The notes: a model not told the origin generated them from the sequence alone. DNA of 64,000 nt from Marinilactibacillus sp042660675 (GCF_042660675.1 NZ_JBHSUL010000034.1:140507-204506); one strand, 5' to 3'. Positions 17,804 through 27,228 are shown, counted from the first letter of the stretch. Translations and numbers: made by a program.

Positions 17804-18583
17804 CTAATTCCCCTCCTTTTTTTCTACTGTATGCTCAAGACCTAGGCTTTGTGGAGCAAGATCTAGCAGACATACCGTAATATTATCCGTTGCGCCATTC
17901 TTTAAAGCTTTTTCAATTAATTCATCTGCTTTAGATGCATCACTTTTGTTTTTAGAAACAGTTGAAAGGATATCTTTTTCACTTACAGCATTCGTCAATC
18001 CATCAGAACAAAGTAGCAGTAACTGCTTTCCAGAATTAGAAAAACTGAAAAAGTCAATTTTCACTTCAGAGCGAACACCCAGAGAACGTGTAAGTGTATT
18101 TCGCTTCTCGTGCGTTAATGCTTCTTCCTCTGTTATTTGCCCCGTCATTTTCAATTCATTGGCAAAAGAGTGGTCTTCTGTGATGCGCGTAATAGAAGTT
18201 TCTTCTACAATATACGCTCTACTATCCCCAATATTTGCGATTACCGTCATTTCTTCAAATACAGCAGCTGCAACTAGTGTTGTCCCCATACCTTGCAAGT
18301 CTTTAAATATATTGGCAGCATCATAAATCCTCTTATTTTCTTCATTAATATGATTTTGAAACCAGTCTTCTACAGCTTTAATATCTTTATTTTTAAAATC
18401 AGACTGTTCCCAGCTATTTCCTAGCTGTAAAACAGCCATTTCACTCGCAATATCACCGGCATTATGCCCGCCCATTCCGTCACATAGAACAGCTAATGCT
18501 TGATTATCTGCATTAACAAACGTAGAAACATAGTCTTGATTTGAATCTCGCTTACCAATATTAGATCTAGTTGTAATGTTCAG
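17804..18583 (-). CDS. prpC: PP2C-family protein serine/threonine phosphatase, probable CTG start
   Basis: 259 residues if begun at the CTG at 18583. The first in-frame ATG (18475) lies inside the metal-binding motif LCDGMGGHNAGD and cannot be the start. Upstream codons read NITTRSNIGKRDSNQDYVST, exactly the conserved N-terminus of this family. The in-frame TGA two codons before CTG rules out any longer form. AGAGGTG stands 7 nt upstream of the CTG. Other metal-site blocks are IGDSRAYIV, LLLCSDGLTN and GATDNITVCLL. The enzyme dephosphorylates PrkC and its targets in a metal-dependent manner. It is translationally linked to prkC. Confidence 0.93.
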   Translation of the reverse strand: MNITTRSNIGKRDSNQDYVSTFVNADNQALAVLCDGMGGHNAGDIASEMAVLQLGNSWEQSDFKNKDIKAVEDWFQNHINEENKRIYDAANIFKDLQGMGTTLVAAAVFEEMTVIANIGDSRAYIVEETSITRITEDHSFANELKMTGQITEEEALTHEKRNTLTRSLGVRSEVKIDFFSFSNSGKQLLLLCSDGLTNAVSEKDILSTVSKNKSDASKADELIEKALKNGATDNITVCLLDLAPQSLGLEHTVEKKEGN

Positions 18584-18634
18584 TTTCGTTCACCTCTGAT
18601 TTATAAATAACGTGCTTTATTCTGGCCTCTATGT

Positions 18635-18658
18635 ACCTACCCAAATCATTGGATAGGT
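18635..18658. repeat. 10-bp inverted repeat between rsmB and prpC
   Basis: ACCTACCCAA and TTGGATAGGT pair with one G-U across a 4-nt loop. The hairpin lies about 50 nt ahead of the unusual prpC start and has no T-run on the minus strand. It could be an mRNA processing or regulatory element. Confidence 0.5.
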
Positions 18659-18703
18659 GCTTTTAACTAGTAGTATGTCTTATTTTTTGTAGATGTACAA
18701 GTA

Positions 18704-20059
18704 TCAATTATCTTTAACTAATGAACAGATAAAGAAACCATCCGTTTGATATTCATGAGGATACAGCCTTAACATATCGTCACTATCCAATTTTAATTGG
18801 TTATTTTCTAACGTTACTGGTTCTACTTTGAAATCAGGATGCTTTTCTAGGAAAGCTTGAATAACTTCTTCGTTTTCTTCTGGTGTAATAGTACACGTAC
18901 TATAAACTAGTCGACCTTTTGCTTTTAACAAAGGGGCCATGTGTGTCAAAATATCGATTTGTATTTTTTTCAAAGATCTCAGATCCTCCAATGTTTTGGA
19001 ATATCTGATTTCAGGTTTTCTCCTCATTAAACCTAAGCCCGAACAAGGCGCATCAACCAGGATTTTATCAAACGATTCTGATTGAACTTCCTCACCGATT
19101 TTACGTGCATCTATGTTCTTGGCTTTAACGACGGCTTCTACGTTCTGTCTCTTCGCATTGTCTTCAATGAGTTTGATTTTATGTTTGTGAAGATCAAGTG
19201 CCAGCACTTCTCCACCAACTTGTGCATCTAAAAAAGAAGCGATATGGGTCGTTTTTCCACCGGGTGCTGCACAGGCATCCAGGACTTTATCTCCTGGTTC
19301 TAATTGAAGCGATGGCGCTACTAGCATCGAACTTTCGTCTTGAATTGTCAGTTTACCTGACTTGAACAGTTCAGATTTTGCAGGTAAACCACTTTCACTG
19401 ATCAGGCCCTCAGGAGATACGATGCTTCTCTTAACGGTATACCCTTCTGCGGTTAATTGCTCAATAGCGTCTTCTATTGTAATCTGTTTCCTATTTACTC
19501 TTAAACTGACTTTTGATTTTTCAGAAAGAGATTGTGCGTATTTCTCAGTTTCTTCAATCCCGATTTTGTTTATTGTCGTTTCAATCATCCAATCGGGTAA
19601 GCTGTATTGAATCCCTAGTCTTTTAATTGGATCTTCAATTTTGAGGAAATCCGGTTTTTCACTTCTCAAGACATTTCTAAGCACACCATTCACTAATCCA
19701 GCAATTCCTTTATGCCCTCTGGATTTAGCAATGTTCACGGCTTCATTCAGGACAGCATGATCTGGAATGCGTTCAAGGTAATGTAATTGATACACTGAAA
19801 GTCTCAAAAGTTCTAGTACCCAGTTTTCTAACTTTTTTTTCTGATCAAGAAAAGGCTCTAATGTATAATCAAGCGTTCGTTTTCTCTGAATCACACCATA
19901 AACTAGTTCCGTTAATAAATTACTGTCTTCTCTTGATAGCGCATATTTTTCAATTGTCTGATTCAAGACAATATTACTAAATGCTCCTTTAGTATTCACT
20001 TTTTCAAGTATAGTCATAGCCAGATAGCGGCTACTATTTCTAATAGTATTATTCGCCAA
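18704..20059 (-). CDS. rsmB: 16S rRNA (cytosine-967) C5-methyltransferase
   Basis: 451 residues. An N-terminal NusB-like RNA-binding domain (about 1-140) is followed by the SAM-dependent Rossmann domain with DACAAPGGKTTHIAS, the first cysteine in VDAPCSGLGLMRRKP and the catalytic cysteine in YSTCTI. It methylates C967 of 16S rRNA. The start is TTG with AAGGA 7 nt upstream and overlaps fmt by 11 bp. In Bacillus rlmN follows next; here it is missing and prpC comes directly. Confidence 0.96.
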   Translation of the reverse strand: MANNTIRNSSRYLAMTILEKVNTKGAFSNIVLNQTIEKYALSREDSNLLTELVYGVIQRKRTLDYTLEPFLDQKKKLENWVLELLRLSVYQLHYLERIPDHAVLNEAVNIAKSRGHKGIAGLVNGVLRNVLRSEKPDFLKIEDPIKRLGIQYSLPDWMIETTINKIGIEETEKYAQSLSEKSKVSLRVNRKQITIEDAIEQLTAEGYTVKRSIVSPEGLISESGLPAKSELFKSGKLTIQDESSMLVAPSLQLEPGDKVLDACAAPGGKTTHIASFLDAQVGGEVLALDLHKHKIKLIEDNAKRQNVEAVVKAKNIDARKIGEEVQSESFDKILVDAPCSGLGLMRRKPEIRYSKTLEDLRSLKKIQIDILTHMAPLLKAKGRLVYSTCTITPEENEEVIQAFLEKHPDFKVEPVTLENNQLKLDSDDMLRLYPHEYQTDGFFICSLVKDN

Positions 20060-20996
20060 AGTTACATCCTTCTTTCAGTTGACTACCTGCGCCAACAAGG
20101 TAATCTCTTGTTTTCATTTTCTGTTTCCCGAAGGGTTGAATTTCGAGCAGCTCAATCAATGTTTTTTTACCACAGGCAACCACAATAGCCTCTTTGCGAA
20201 TTTCTTCAATTATTCCTGCTTCTTTTGTAGCTGTACCTTCAATTGGGTTAACTGACCATATCTTCATTCTTTTTCCCTGTAGATAAGTATGAGAACCTGG
20301 GAATGGTCTTAACCCTCTCACTTTACAATCGATTTCTTCAGATGTTTGATTGAAGTCGATTTTTTCCTGCTCTGAGTGAATCATAGGTGCATAAGTCACT
20401 TCATTTGGATCTTGCTCAATGGAAGGATTCGTTTTATTGAAAATAGCTGGTAATACCTCTATCAATGTATCCCTTCCCAAAAGACTCAATTTTTCAAACA
20501 TTGACCCTACATCGTCTTGTTTCGTAATAGGAATTGTCTGTTGAGCAATAATATTTCCAGCATCCATTTCTTTTTCCATGTACATAATCGTAACACCCGT
20601 CTCATCATCTCCATTGATTATCGCTGAATGGATGGGTGCAGCACCACGATATTTTGGAAGAAGAGATGCGTGAACATTAATGGATTTGAATTCTGGAGTA
20701 TAAAGTAATTTAGTTGGAACGTATTGTCCATAAGCAGCTGTTATCAATAAATCTGGTTGCAAATCAAGAATTTGCTGCATTTCTTCAGATCCGGATAATT
20801 TTTCTGGTTGATAGACTGGTAGATTCAGTTCTATCGCCAAAGCTTTGACGGGTGGTGGTGTCAGAACTTTTTTCCGTCCTACTTTTCTATCTGGTTGTGT
20901 AACAACAGCAACAATTTCAACTTGATCTGATTCCGATAGTGCTTTTAATATAGGGACTGAGAACTGAGGGGTTCCCATAAAGACAATTTTATACAC
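20049..20996 (-). CDS. fmt: Methionyl-tRNA formyltransferase
   Basis: 315 residues. The N-terminal catalytic domain has FMGTPQFSVPIL and the folate-site block NVHASLLPKYRGAAPI with its Asn/His pair. The aspartate region is EKEMDAGNI. The C-terminal beta-barrel contains DCKVRGLRPFPGSHT. It formylates initiator Met-tRNA. Start GTG 7 nt after AGGAGG. The def gene often found next to fmt is not here. Confidence 0.96.
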   Translation of the reverse strand: MYKIVFMGTPQFSVPILKALSESDQVEIVAVVTQPDRKVGRKKVLTPPPVKALAIELNLPVYQPEKLSGSEEMQQILDLQPDLLITAAYGQYVPTKLLYTPEFKSINVHASLLPKYRGAAPIHSAIINGDDETGVTIMYMEKEMDAGNIIAQQTIPITKQDDVGSMFEKLSLLGRDTLIEVLPAIFNKTNPSIEQDPNEVTYAPMIHSEQEKIDFNQTSEEIDCKVRGLRPFPGSHTYLQGKRMKIWSVNPIEGTATKEAGIIEEIRKEAIVVACGKKTLIELLEIQPFGKQKMKTRDYLVGAGSQLKEGCNFGE

Positions 20997-21021
20997 AGTG
21001 TTCCTCCTAATAATTGATTCT

Positions 21022-23439
21022 TTAAATGAAGTTCATGGGTTGCGCATCAATTGAAACGAAAAGACCCTTAGCCTGATCTTTTTGACTATTCATCAACAAT
21101 TCATGCAATCTTTCAGACAACGCTGACTCTTTTTTATATTTTATAAGGGCTTGAAAATGATAACGATTGTGTGTTCTAGCAATTGATTTAGGAGTTGGTC
21201 CCAAAACGATCGCTTTATCACTCAGGACCGGCTTAATAAAGTGCATAAATTCTCCGATTTTTTTTGCGGCAGTCATTTCATTTTCATGGCTGACAGATAT
21301 ACTGACTAGAAAATAATAAGGACTATAATCACTGATATGCCTTAACTGCATTTCTCTTTTATAAAATGCATTATAGTCATGTCTCTTTGCGTATTGAATG
21401 GCATAATGGTCTGGATTAAATGACTGTACATAGACTTTCCCTATTTTTTCAGCTCTACCAGCTCGTCCACTGACTTGTGTAAGTAGTTGAAAAGTTTTTT
21501 CCGCTGATCTGAAATCTGGTAATCCTAATGATGTATCTGCGTTGATTACCCCTACTAATGTAACATCTGGAAAATCCAGACCTTTTGCGATCATTTGAGT
21601 ACCTAGCAAAATATCGGCTTTTTTATCGCCAAAATCACTCAGCAACCGCTCATGAGCGCCTTTTCTTCTAGTCGTATCTACATCCATTCTAAGAATTTTA
21701 GCTTCTGGAAAGAGTTCTTGTAATTCCTCTTGAACTTTTTGCGTTCCCGTTCCAAAATAACGGATACTCTTACTACGACAACTTGGACAGATAGATGGAA
21801 TACCTTCTTCATGTCCGCAGTAATGACATTTCATGGTTTTTGTGTCCATATGCAGTGTTTGAGAAATATCACAGTTCGGGCACTCCAACACAAATCCACA
21901 GTCTCGGCACATCACGAATGAAGAGTATCCCCTCCTATTCAACATCAAAACAGCCTGCTCATTTTTCTCTATTCGATCTTTTATCGCTGACTGTAATTCC
22001 ATCGAGAAGTTGCTTCGATTCCCTATCTTGGCTTCTTCTCGCATATCAATGATTTTTACTTCTGGTAAAGCTTTTTTATTTGCCCGTTCATTTAATTCAA
22101 GTAATGTATAAACGCCTTTACTTGCCCTTGCGCTAGATTCTAAGGATGGCGTCGCACTTCCTAAAATGACTGGACAGTTGTGGAAATTACCTCGCCATAT
22201 TGCAATATCTCTCGCATGATATCTTGGGTTTTCTTCCTGCTTGTAGCTCGTTTCATGTTCTTCATCAATGATGATCAAGCCAATTTTTTTCAATGGTGCA
22301 AATACACTGGATCTAGCGCCTACAACAACTGACGCTTCTCCATTATTGATTTTGCGCCATTCATCGTACTTTTCACCTTCCGAAAGTCCACTGTGCAGTA
22401 CAGCTACCTTTTCCCCAAATCGACTTTTGAATCTGTATACCATTTGAGGTGTTAATGCAATTTCTGGAACGAGCATTAATGCTCCTTGATCTTGATCAAT
22501 AACTTTTGAAATCGTCTGAAGATAAACTTCTGTTTTTCCGCTACCCGTTATACCTTTCAACAAAAATACTTGGTGTTCTTTGCTGTCCAGTTTTTTAGAT
22601 ATCTGATTATAGGCTACTTGCTGTTCATCGTTAAGCTTCAAATGATGGCTTTTATCTATATTAATATTTTTAAAAGGATCTCGATAAACCTCAACATCTT
22701 TGATCTCTAGCCAGCCTTTTTTCTGAGCTTCATTGATAGCAGAAAGTGAAATCCCGTATTCTTCCTTGATCCACTTCGTATCAACCCATTCATTTTCTTC
22801 CATTGATTGTAAAACATGAATCAAAGCAATTTGCTTTTTAGCATTTTGTCTAAGTGTTTCACGCATTTCTTCCAATTGTTCAAAACTTAATACAGGTTTG
22901 ATTTTCTTAACCGTTTTCTTCGTACGCTTATCCTTAACATTGTAATTGACCTCTACTTTATCTGCAGCTTTAAGTTCCAGCATCTGCTTGACTAAATTTC
23001 GATCAATTACTTCTTCCCAAGACAAGGTATCTTTACCTTTGAATAATTCAAAAAACAACTCTTCATCGATATCATCGACAACAGTGACTGTTTTTTCGTA
23101 TTTTGCTCTTAGTACTGCGGGAAGCATGGTTTGATAGCAACTAATTTGAAAACTATACGTACTTCTAGCCATATATTCGCCAAGTTGAATCAATTCCGGT
23201 TTTAAAACTGGCGCAAGATCCATCAACTCATCGAGTTCTTTGAGCTCTCCTTCATAATCGCTCGAATCAAATATATTTGTAACGAACCCTTGTACTAATC
23301 GAGACCCATTACCAAATGGAACCACTACTCTCATCCCTGGTTCTAGACGCTGTTCGAACGCTTGAGGAATATCATAGTGAAAAGGTCTATTTGTCTGCAG
23401 TACTGGGACATCAACAATTACTTCGGCTACGTAAGGCAT
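21022..23439 (-). CDS. priA: Primosomal protein N' (replication restart helicase PriA)
   Basis: 805 residues. The N-terminal DNA-binding region begins VIVDVPVLQTNRPFHYDIP. The helicase core has Walker A GITGSGKTEVYLQ, the DEEH box (IIDEEHETSYK) and motif VI QVSGRAGRAEK. Between them are the paired zinc sites: CRDCGFVLECPNC and CHYCGHEEGIPSICPSC, eight cysteines in all. It reloads the replisome at repaired forks. The N-domain linker near residues 170-210 is rich in K and E. It lies 13 bp after coaBC in a compact run. Confidence 0.97.
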   Translation of the reverse strand: MPYVAEVIVDVPVLQTNRPFHYDIPQAFEQRLEPGMRVVVPFGNGSRLVQGFVTNIFDSSDYEGELKELDELMDLAPVLKPELIQLGEYMARSTYSFQISCYQTMLPAVLRAKYEKTVTVVDDIDEELFFELFKGKDTLSWEEVIDRNLVKQMLELKAADKVEVNYNVKDKRTKKTVKKIKPVLSFEQLEEMRETLRQNAKKQIALIHVLQSMEENEWVDTKWIKEEYGISLSAINEAQKKGWLEIKDVEVYRDPFKNINIDKSHHLKLNDEQQVAYNQISKKLDSKEHQVFLLKGITGSGKTEVYLQTISKVIDQDQGALMLVPEIALTPQMVYRFKSRFGEKVAVLHSGLSEGEKYDEWRKINNGEASVVVGARSSVFAPLKKIGLIIIDEEHETSYKQEENPRYHARDIAIWRGNFHNCPVILGSATPSLESSARASKGVYTLLELNERANKKALPEVKIIDMREEAKIGNRSNFSMELQSAIKDRIEKNEQAVLMLNRRGYSSFVMCRDCGFVLECPNCDISQTLHMDTKTMKCHYCGHEEGIPSICPSCRSKSIRYFGTGTQKVQEELQELFPEAKILRMDVDTTRRKGAHERLLSDFGDKKADILLGTQMIAKGLDFPDVTLVGVINADTSLGLPDFRSAEKTFQLLTQVSGRAGRAEKIGKVYVQSFNPDHYAIQYAKRHDYNAFYKREMQLRHISDYSPYYFLVSISVSHENEMTAAKKIGEFMHFIKPVLSDKAIVLGPTPKSIARTHNRYHFQALIKYKKESALSERLHELLMNSQKDQAKGLFVSIDAQPMNFI

Positions 23440-23452
23440 TTTGGTCTTCCTT

Positions 23453-24646
23453 TCATTCTAAACGTTCGATCAGTATTTCAATGATACTTTGAGCAATTTC
23501 TGCTTTCTTGGATAATTTGATTGTTACAGGCTGATTAATGTCTGAATATATTGTGACTTCATTATGATTGGAATTGAAGCCTCTGTCTTTTTTACCAACA
23601 TCGTTTGCTACGATTAAATCCGCATTTTTTTCAGTCAACTTTTTCAAAGCATAGGTTTCAATGTTTTCTGTTTCTGCGGCAAACCCAATTAGAAATTGTT
23701 TTGTTTTCTTTTTACCCATTTCTTTTAAGATATCTGGATTTTTTTTCAATTCAATCGTTAACTGATTTTGTTTTTTCATTTTATGTTCTTCAACTTTTAA
23801 AGGCGCATAGTCTGAAACAGCAGCCGCCATAATCAGCACGTCTATTTCTTGAAACGCTTGATTAACGGCTTCATACATCTGTGCAGCAGAATCAATTTGA
23901 ATTCGGTTAATCTGTTTACGTGATGGTAAATCACTCACCGTTATCAAAGTCACTTCTGCACCTGCACTCCATGCGGCTTCCGCAAGCGCATGTCCCATTT
24001 TTCCTGACGAATCATTTGAGATAAAACGAACCGGATCGATTCTTTCCTTCGTTCCTCCCGCAGTAACCACTACTTTTTTCCCTTTTAATGGCAAGTTTTC
24101 TCTGAATTCCATCAAAAAACCTTCTAAAGCTTCAATAATGGCCTCTGTTTCTGGGAATCTTCCTTTACCACTATAGCCTTCTGCGAGAAATCCTGTTTCA
24201 GGCTCCATGACATAATGATGCCGATTTCTCAGTGTTTCGATATTCTTTTGCGTCGCTGGATGCTCTAGCATATGCTCATTCATTGCTGGAACTAAAAAGA
24301 TTGGCGATACTGTTGCCAACAATGCTGAAGTCACGAAATTATCAGCCATTCCATTTGCCAGTTTTGCAATTGTATTTGCTGTAGCAGGGGCAACGATAGA
24401 AACATCTGCCCAGTCTGCTAAATGTATATGCTGTACGTAGTGCGGATCTTCTTCTGAAAAGGTATCTATATGAACGGCATGCTTGCTTAGCACTTGAAAC
24501 GTCAATGGCGATACAAATTCTGTAGCCGAAGGGGTCATGGCAACTTGGACATCAGCGCCCATTTTAATGAATTCCCTCATCAAGCTGATAGACTTGTAAA
24601 CAGCAATTCCTCCCGTTACATAAAAGGCTACTTTTAAATCTTTCAT
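23453..24646 (-). CDS. coaBC: Bifunctional phosphopantothenoylcysteine decarboxylase / phosphopantothenate-cysteine ligase
   Basis: 397 residues covering two steps of coenzyme A synthesis. The CoaC half (about 1-185) is a flavin HFCD domain with the motif VPAMNEHML. The CoaB half has VVVTAGGTKERIDPVRFISN followed by SSGKMGHALAEAAWSAGA and the downstream IMAAAVSDYAP. It lies between rpoZ and priA, the usual Firmicute order. Start ATG; no unusual features. A terminator separates it from rpoZ, so it may use internal or readthrough transcription. Confidence 0.97.
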   Translation of the reverse strand: MKDLKVAFYVTGGIAVYKSISLMREFIKMGADVQVAMTPSATEFVSPLTFQVLSKHAVHIDTFSEEDPHYVQHIHLADWADVSIVAPATANTIAKLANGMADNFVTSALLATVSPIFLVPAMNEHMLEHPATQKNIETLRNRHHYVMEPETGFLAEGYSGKGRFPETEAIIEALEGFLMEFRENLPLKGKKVVVTAGGTKERIDPVRFISNDSSGKMGHALAEAAWSAGAEVTLITVSDLPSRKQINRIQIDSAAQMYEAVNQAFQEIDVLIMAAAVSDYAPLKVEEHKMKKQNQLTIELKKNPDILKEMGKKKTKQFLIGFAAETENIETYALKKLTEKNADLIVANDVGKKDRGFNSNHNEVTIYSDINQPVTIKLSKKAEIAQSIIEILIERLE

Positions 24647-24753
24647 GATCTACACATCCTCACTTATCTAATAAGATTATTTTACCAAGAAATAGCACGA
24701 ATGTCTTCAAGACCTCCATTTACTTTCGACAATAGATTTAAACTGGCTAGTCA

Positions 24754-24826
24754 TAAAAAAACCTCTGCCAGTGCTTATTGCAGATAAGAAGGTTCCTTTT
24801 CTACAATAACACAATACCCGCAGAGG
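24754..24826 (-). terminator. Long-stem terminator after rpoZ
   Basis: Outer arms CCTCTGC/GCAGAGG (24820-24826 with 24762-24768) close a 50-nt interior. The interior itself folds through TTATTGTAGA/TCTGCAATAA. Seven or more T follow on the minus strand (24754-24761). The interior stem gives an unusually long extended hairpin. Confidence 0.8.
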
Positions 24827-24846
24827 TTTTGTTCATTTATACTCGT

Positions 24847-25059
24847 TTAGTGTTGGATACTTTCAGGATCTAAAACGATATCTCCAGATTCAATTTCTTC
24901 AAGAGCTCTACCTACATTTTTAATAGACTGATAGTCATCTAACAAGTCTACATTGTTACTATGTTGCATTTCTTTTGCTCTTTTAGAAGCAAGAATAACT
25001 AACGAATATTTTGAATCGATTTTGTCTAATAATTTATCTTGTGAAGGATATAATAACAT
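24847..25059 (-). CDS. rpoZ: RNA polymerase omega subunit
   Basis: 70-residue subunit that helps assemble and stabilise RNA polymerase. It begins MLLYPSQDKLLDKIDSKYSL and continues LASKRAKEMQ, the core omega motif. It lies 2 bp after gmk, the near-universal gmk-rpoZ pair. It is followed by a strong terminator. Confidence 0.97.
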   Translation of the reverse strand: MLLYPSQDKLLDKIDSKYSLVILASKRAKEMQHSNNVDLLDDYQSIKNVGRALEEIESGDIVLDPESIQH

Positions 25060-25060
25060 A

Positions 25061-25678
25061 TTATTCCATCTCCTCTATAATTTCTGCAAACTCTTTTAAA
25101 TTGCGTGTAACCTTAAGATGTTCACTTTCAATGATATTTCGAATTTTTCTAGCTGCATTGTTAACTGTATCATTTTCTACCACATAATCATAGTATTGAA
25201 TCAGTTTTAATTCTTCCACCGCTTTTGTCATACGTTTTTGGATCATCTCATGACTATCCGTTCCACGATTGACAATACGCGAGTTCAGCTCTTCAAGATC
25301 CGGTGGGGATAAGAACACAAAAATACCTTCCGGCATTTTTTCTCTAACTTTTAATGCTCCTTGTACTTCAATCTCTAGAAAAACATCTCTGCCTTCATCT
25401 AGTGTTTTATTGACATATTCTAAAGGTGTCCCATAATAATTACCAACGTATTCTGCATATTCAAGTAATCCATCTTCTTGAATCAATTGTTCAAATTGTT
25501 CTTTCGTACGAAAATAGTAGTCTACCGCTTCTACTTCGCCTGTTCTTTGCTTTCTAGTAGTCATTGAAACAGAGTATACAAAATCATTATTATAATTATC
25601 AAAAATGGCTTTTCTAACTGTTCCCTTGCCTACTCCTGACGGCCCAGATAGAACAATCAATAATCCTCGATCAGTCAT
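25061..25678 (-). CDS. gmk: Guanylate kinase
   Basis: 205-residue enzyme phosphorylating GMP to GDP. The P-loop is LSGPSGVGKGTV near residues 10-20. The GMP-binding block is YSVSMTTRKQRTGEVEAVDYYF, and the lid region includes VFLSPPDLEEL. Start ATG behind GGAAGGAAG. It heads the run gmk-rpoZ-coaBC-priA-fmt-rsmB-prpC-prkC-rsgA-rpe-thiN and has an extended -10 promoter. Confidence 0.97.
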   Translation of the reverse strand: MTDRGLLIVLSGPSGVGKGTVRKAIFDNYNNDFVYSVSMTTRKQRTGEVEAVDYYFRTKEQFEQLIQEDGLLEYAEYVGNYYGTPLEYVNKTLDEGRDVFLEIEVQGALKVREKMPEGIFVFLSPPDLEELNSRIVNRGTDSHEMIQKRMTKAVEELKLIQYYDYVVENDTVNNAARKIRNIIESEHLKVTRNLKEFAEIIEEME

Positions 25679-25726
25679 TACTACTTCCTTCCCAAAACAT
25701 TTCTCTCGTTTGAACCCTTATCCTCA

Positions 25727-25735
25727 ATTTTACCA
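25727..25735 (-). promoter_or_regulatory. Extended -10 promoter of gmk
   Basis: Minus-strand TG-G-TAAAAT stands about 50 nt ahead of the gmk start, with no good -35 box at the usual distance. Confidence 0.45.
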
Positions 25736-25775
25736 CATAATAGAAATCTTTTGGGAATTATTTTAGTTATTTTAC

Positions 25776-27128
25776 TTAATGGTCGAATTTCTCTTCGAGA
25801 TAAAGTATATAAAGTGCCAGCATAAAAGGAAATGGTTTAATAGTAACGATTAATTTGGATAAAATATTTGAAAGATCGTTTGTAGAATTTTTGAATGTAT
25901 TATAGATAAACAAAGTCATTTGACGATCAGATACAAAAGGAACATTTTCTTTAATCTTTTCTGCCCATTCTGTTCCACTTAAATGAAATTCGGGTGCAAG
26001 CTCACTAAAAGAACCCTCGTTATTAAGAGACTGTACTCTATTTAATATTTCTCTTTGAAAATCTTCAGCGTCATACGCTTCTTCAGGCAATAATCTAAAA
26101 CATTTTCCAGCCAGTTCCATCATCGCTAACGGAAGTGTTTTGTAAGTAACTTCTTTGTTCCACTTATTTGAGATTTCTCCAACCATATTGATCTGGTATT
26201 CCTCATCCTCAAGAAAATCTTCTAAGCCATCAAAATCGTTTCCCTGAATGATTTTATTGAGAGAGTGATAGAAAGCACAATAGTCTTTCTCGATACTGCC
26301 TGTTTCAAAAGTATACCAGAATCCTTTGTATCGATCAGAAAGCTTCATTGTTTCTAAATAACCCAATTTAATATTCAATGAGGTTCTTTTTTTATTAAAC
26401 AAGAGCAAATCACCCAATGACCACTGTGTTCGAATCCATTTAGTTGGAACACTATCTACTCGGTGGTCAACGCTAAAAAGACCGGGACCTTGTAAATCTA
26501 CCACAATCATTTTATCTGGCTTTCTATCTATAACCATCTCATAGGGTATATTGTTTTTATAGCCTCCATCCATGTATGGCGTACCATCAATAATGGTTTT
26601 TTCCATTGCTGGATATAATGAAGCACTAGCTAACAAGTAATCTTTTAAACGATTTTCAGGTATATCTTTTAAGTAAAAGAATTCTATTTCCCCAGTATCA
26701 TCATTTGTAACTGATAGTCCAAAATCAATGGAAGACTTGCGTATAGCTGATTCATCAGTAATATATTCACTAATAAGTTCTTTTAAAGGCGCTGAACTCA
26801 ATCCTTTGGAGCCAATAGCTTTAATGAAGAAACTACCTAATGTTCTTTGATAATCATTGAAACTATCAATACTTAATGGAAACTCATAGTCTAGAATTGA
26901 CGAACCTTCGATATCTTTCCACATAGTTTCAGCCTCTTCGACATTGCCTTGAAGCATTAAAGCGCCGTTTAAAGCGCCTACTGATGTTCCTGTTATAATA
27001 TCTGGAATAAAATTTAATTCTTTTAACGCTTTCCAAACACCTATCTCGAAAGAACCTCTTGCCCCCCCGCCGCCTAGAACAAGTGCACTTTTTTCATTTT
27101 CTTTTAAATCGAAAAAATCTTCAATCAA
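25776..27128 (-). CDS. Patatin-like phospholipase family protein
   Basis: 450 residues starting at a TTG, 8 nt after GGAGG. The N-terminal patatin domain (about 1-205) is complete: oxyanion loop GGGGARGSFEIGVWKAL, nucleophile in GTSVGAL, and catalytic Asp in DGGYKN. The enzyme should therefore be an active acyl hydrolase using a Ser-Asp dyad. The C-terminal half (about 215-450) contains aromatic helical segments and matches nothing I recognise. There is no signal peptide, so it is probably cytoplasmic or membrane-associated. It stands alone, with a good promoter whose -35 lies about 20 bp from an IS insertion. Confidence 0.9.
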   Translation of the reverse strand: MIEDFFDLKENEKSALVLGGGGARGSFEIGVWKALKELNFIPDIITGTSVGALNGALMLQGNVEEAETMWKDIEGSSILDYEFPLSIDSFNDYQRTLGSFFIKAIGSKGLSSAPLKELISEYITDESAIRKSSIDFGLSVTNDDTGEIEFFYLKDIPENRLKDYLLASASLYPAMEKTIIDGTPYMDGGYKNNIPYEMVIDRKPDKMIVVDLQGPGLFSVDHRVDSVPTKWIRTQWSLGDLLLFNKKRTSLNIKLGYLETMKLSDRYKGFWYTFETGSIEKDYCAFYHSLNKIIQGNDFDGLEDFLEDEEYQINMVGEISNKWNKEVTYKTLPLAMMELAGKCFRLLPEEAYDAEDFQREILNRVQSLNNEGSFSELAPEFHLSGTEWAEKIKENVPFVSDRQMTLFIYNTFKNSTNDLSNILSKLIVTIKPFPFMLALYILYLEEKFDH

Positions 27129-27165
27129 CTTTGGTGCCTCCTAATCAGTCAGATCATTCTTATTC

Positions 27166-27194
27166 ATAGTACAATCTGATAAGATTTTTGACAA
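27166..27194 (-). promoter_or_regulatory. Promoter of the patatin-like gene
   Basis: TTGTCA (27189-27194), a 17-nt spacer and TACTAT (27166-27171) on the minus strand, about 40 nt before the TTG start. The IS target duplication begins 13 bp beyond the -35 box. Confidence 0.65.
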
Positions 27195-27206
27195 CTTTAA
27201 TCACTT

Positions 27207-27214
27207 CAAATAAA
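27207..27214. repeat. Left copy of 8-bp IS target duplication
   Basis: CAAATAAA directly precedes the left inverted repeat. The identical octamer directly follows the right inverted repeat (28695-28702). Confidence 0.9.
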
Positions 27215-27228
27215 GGTTCTATAATATT

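Noticed and set aside
17946..18326. 126-codon plus-strand open frame inside prpC
   Set aside because: It is antisense to a clear PP2C gene, has serine-rich shadow composition, no ribosome site and no family pattern.
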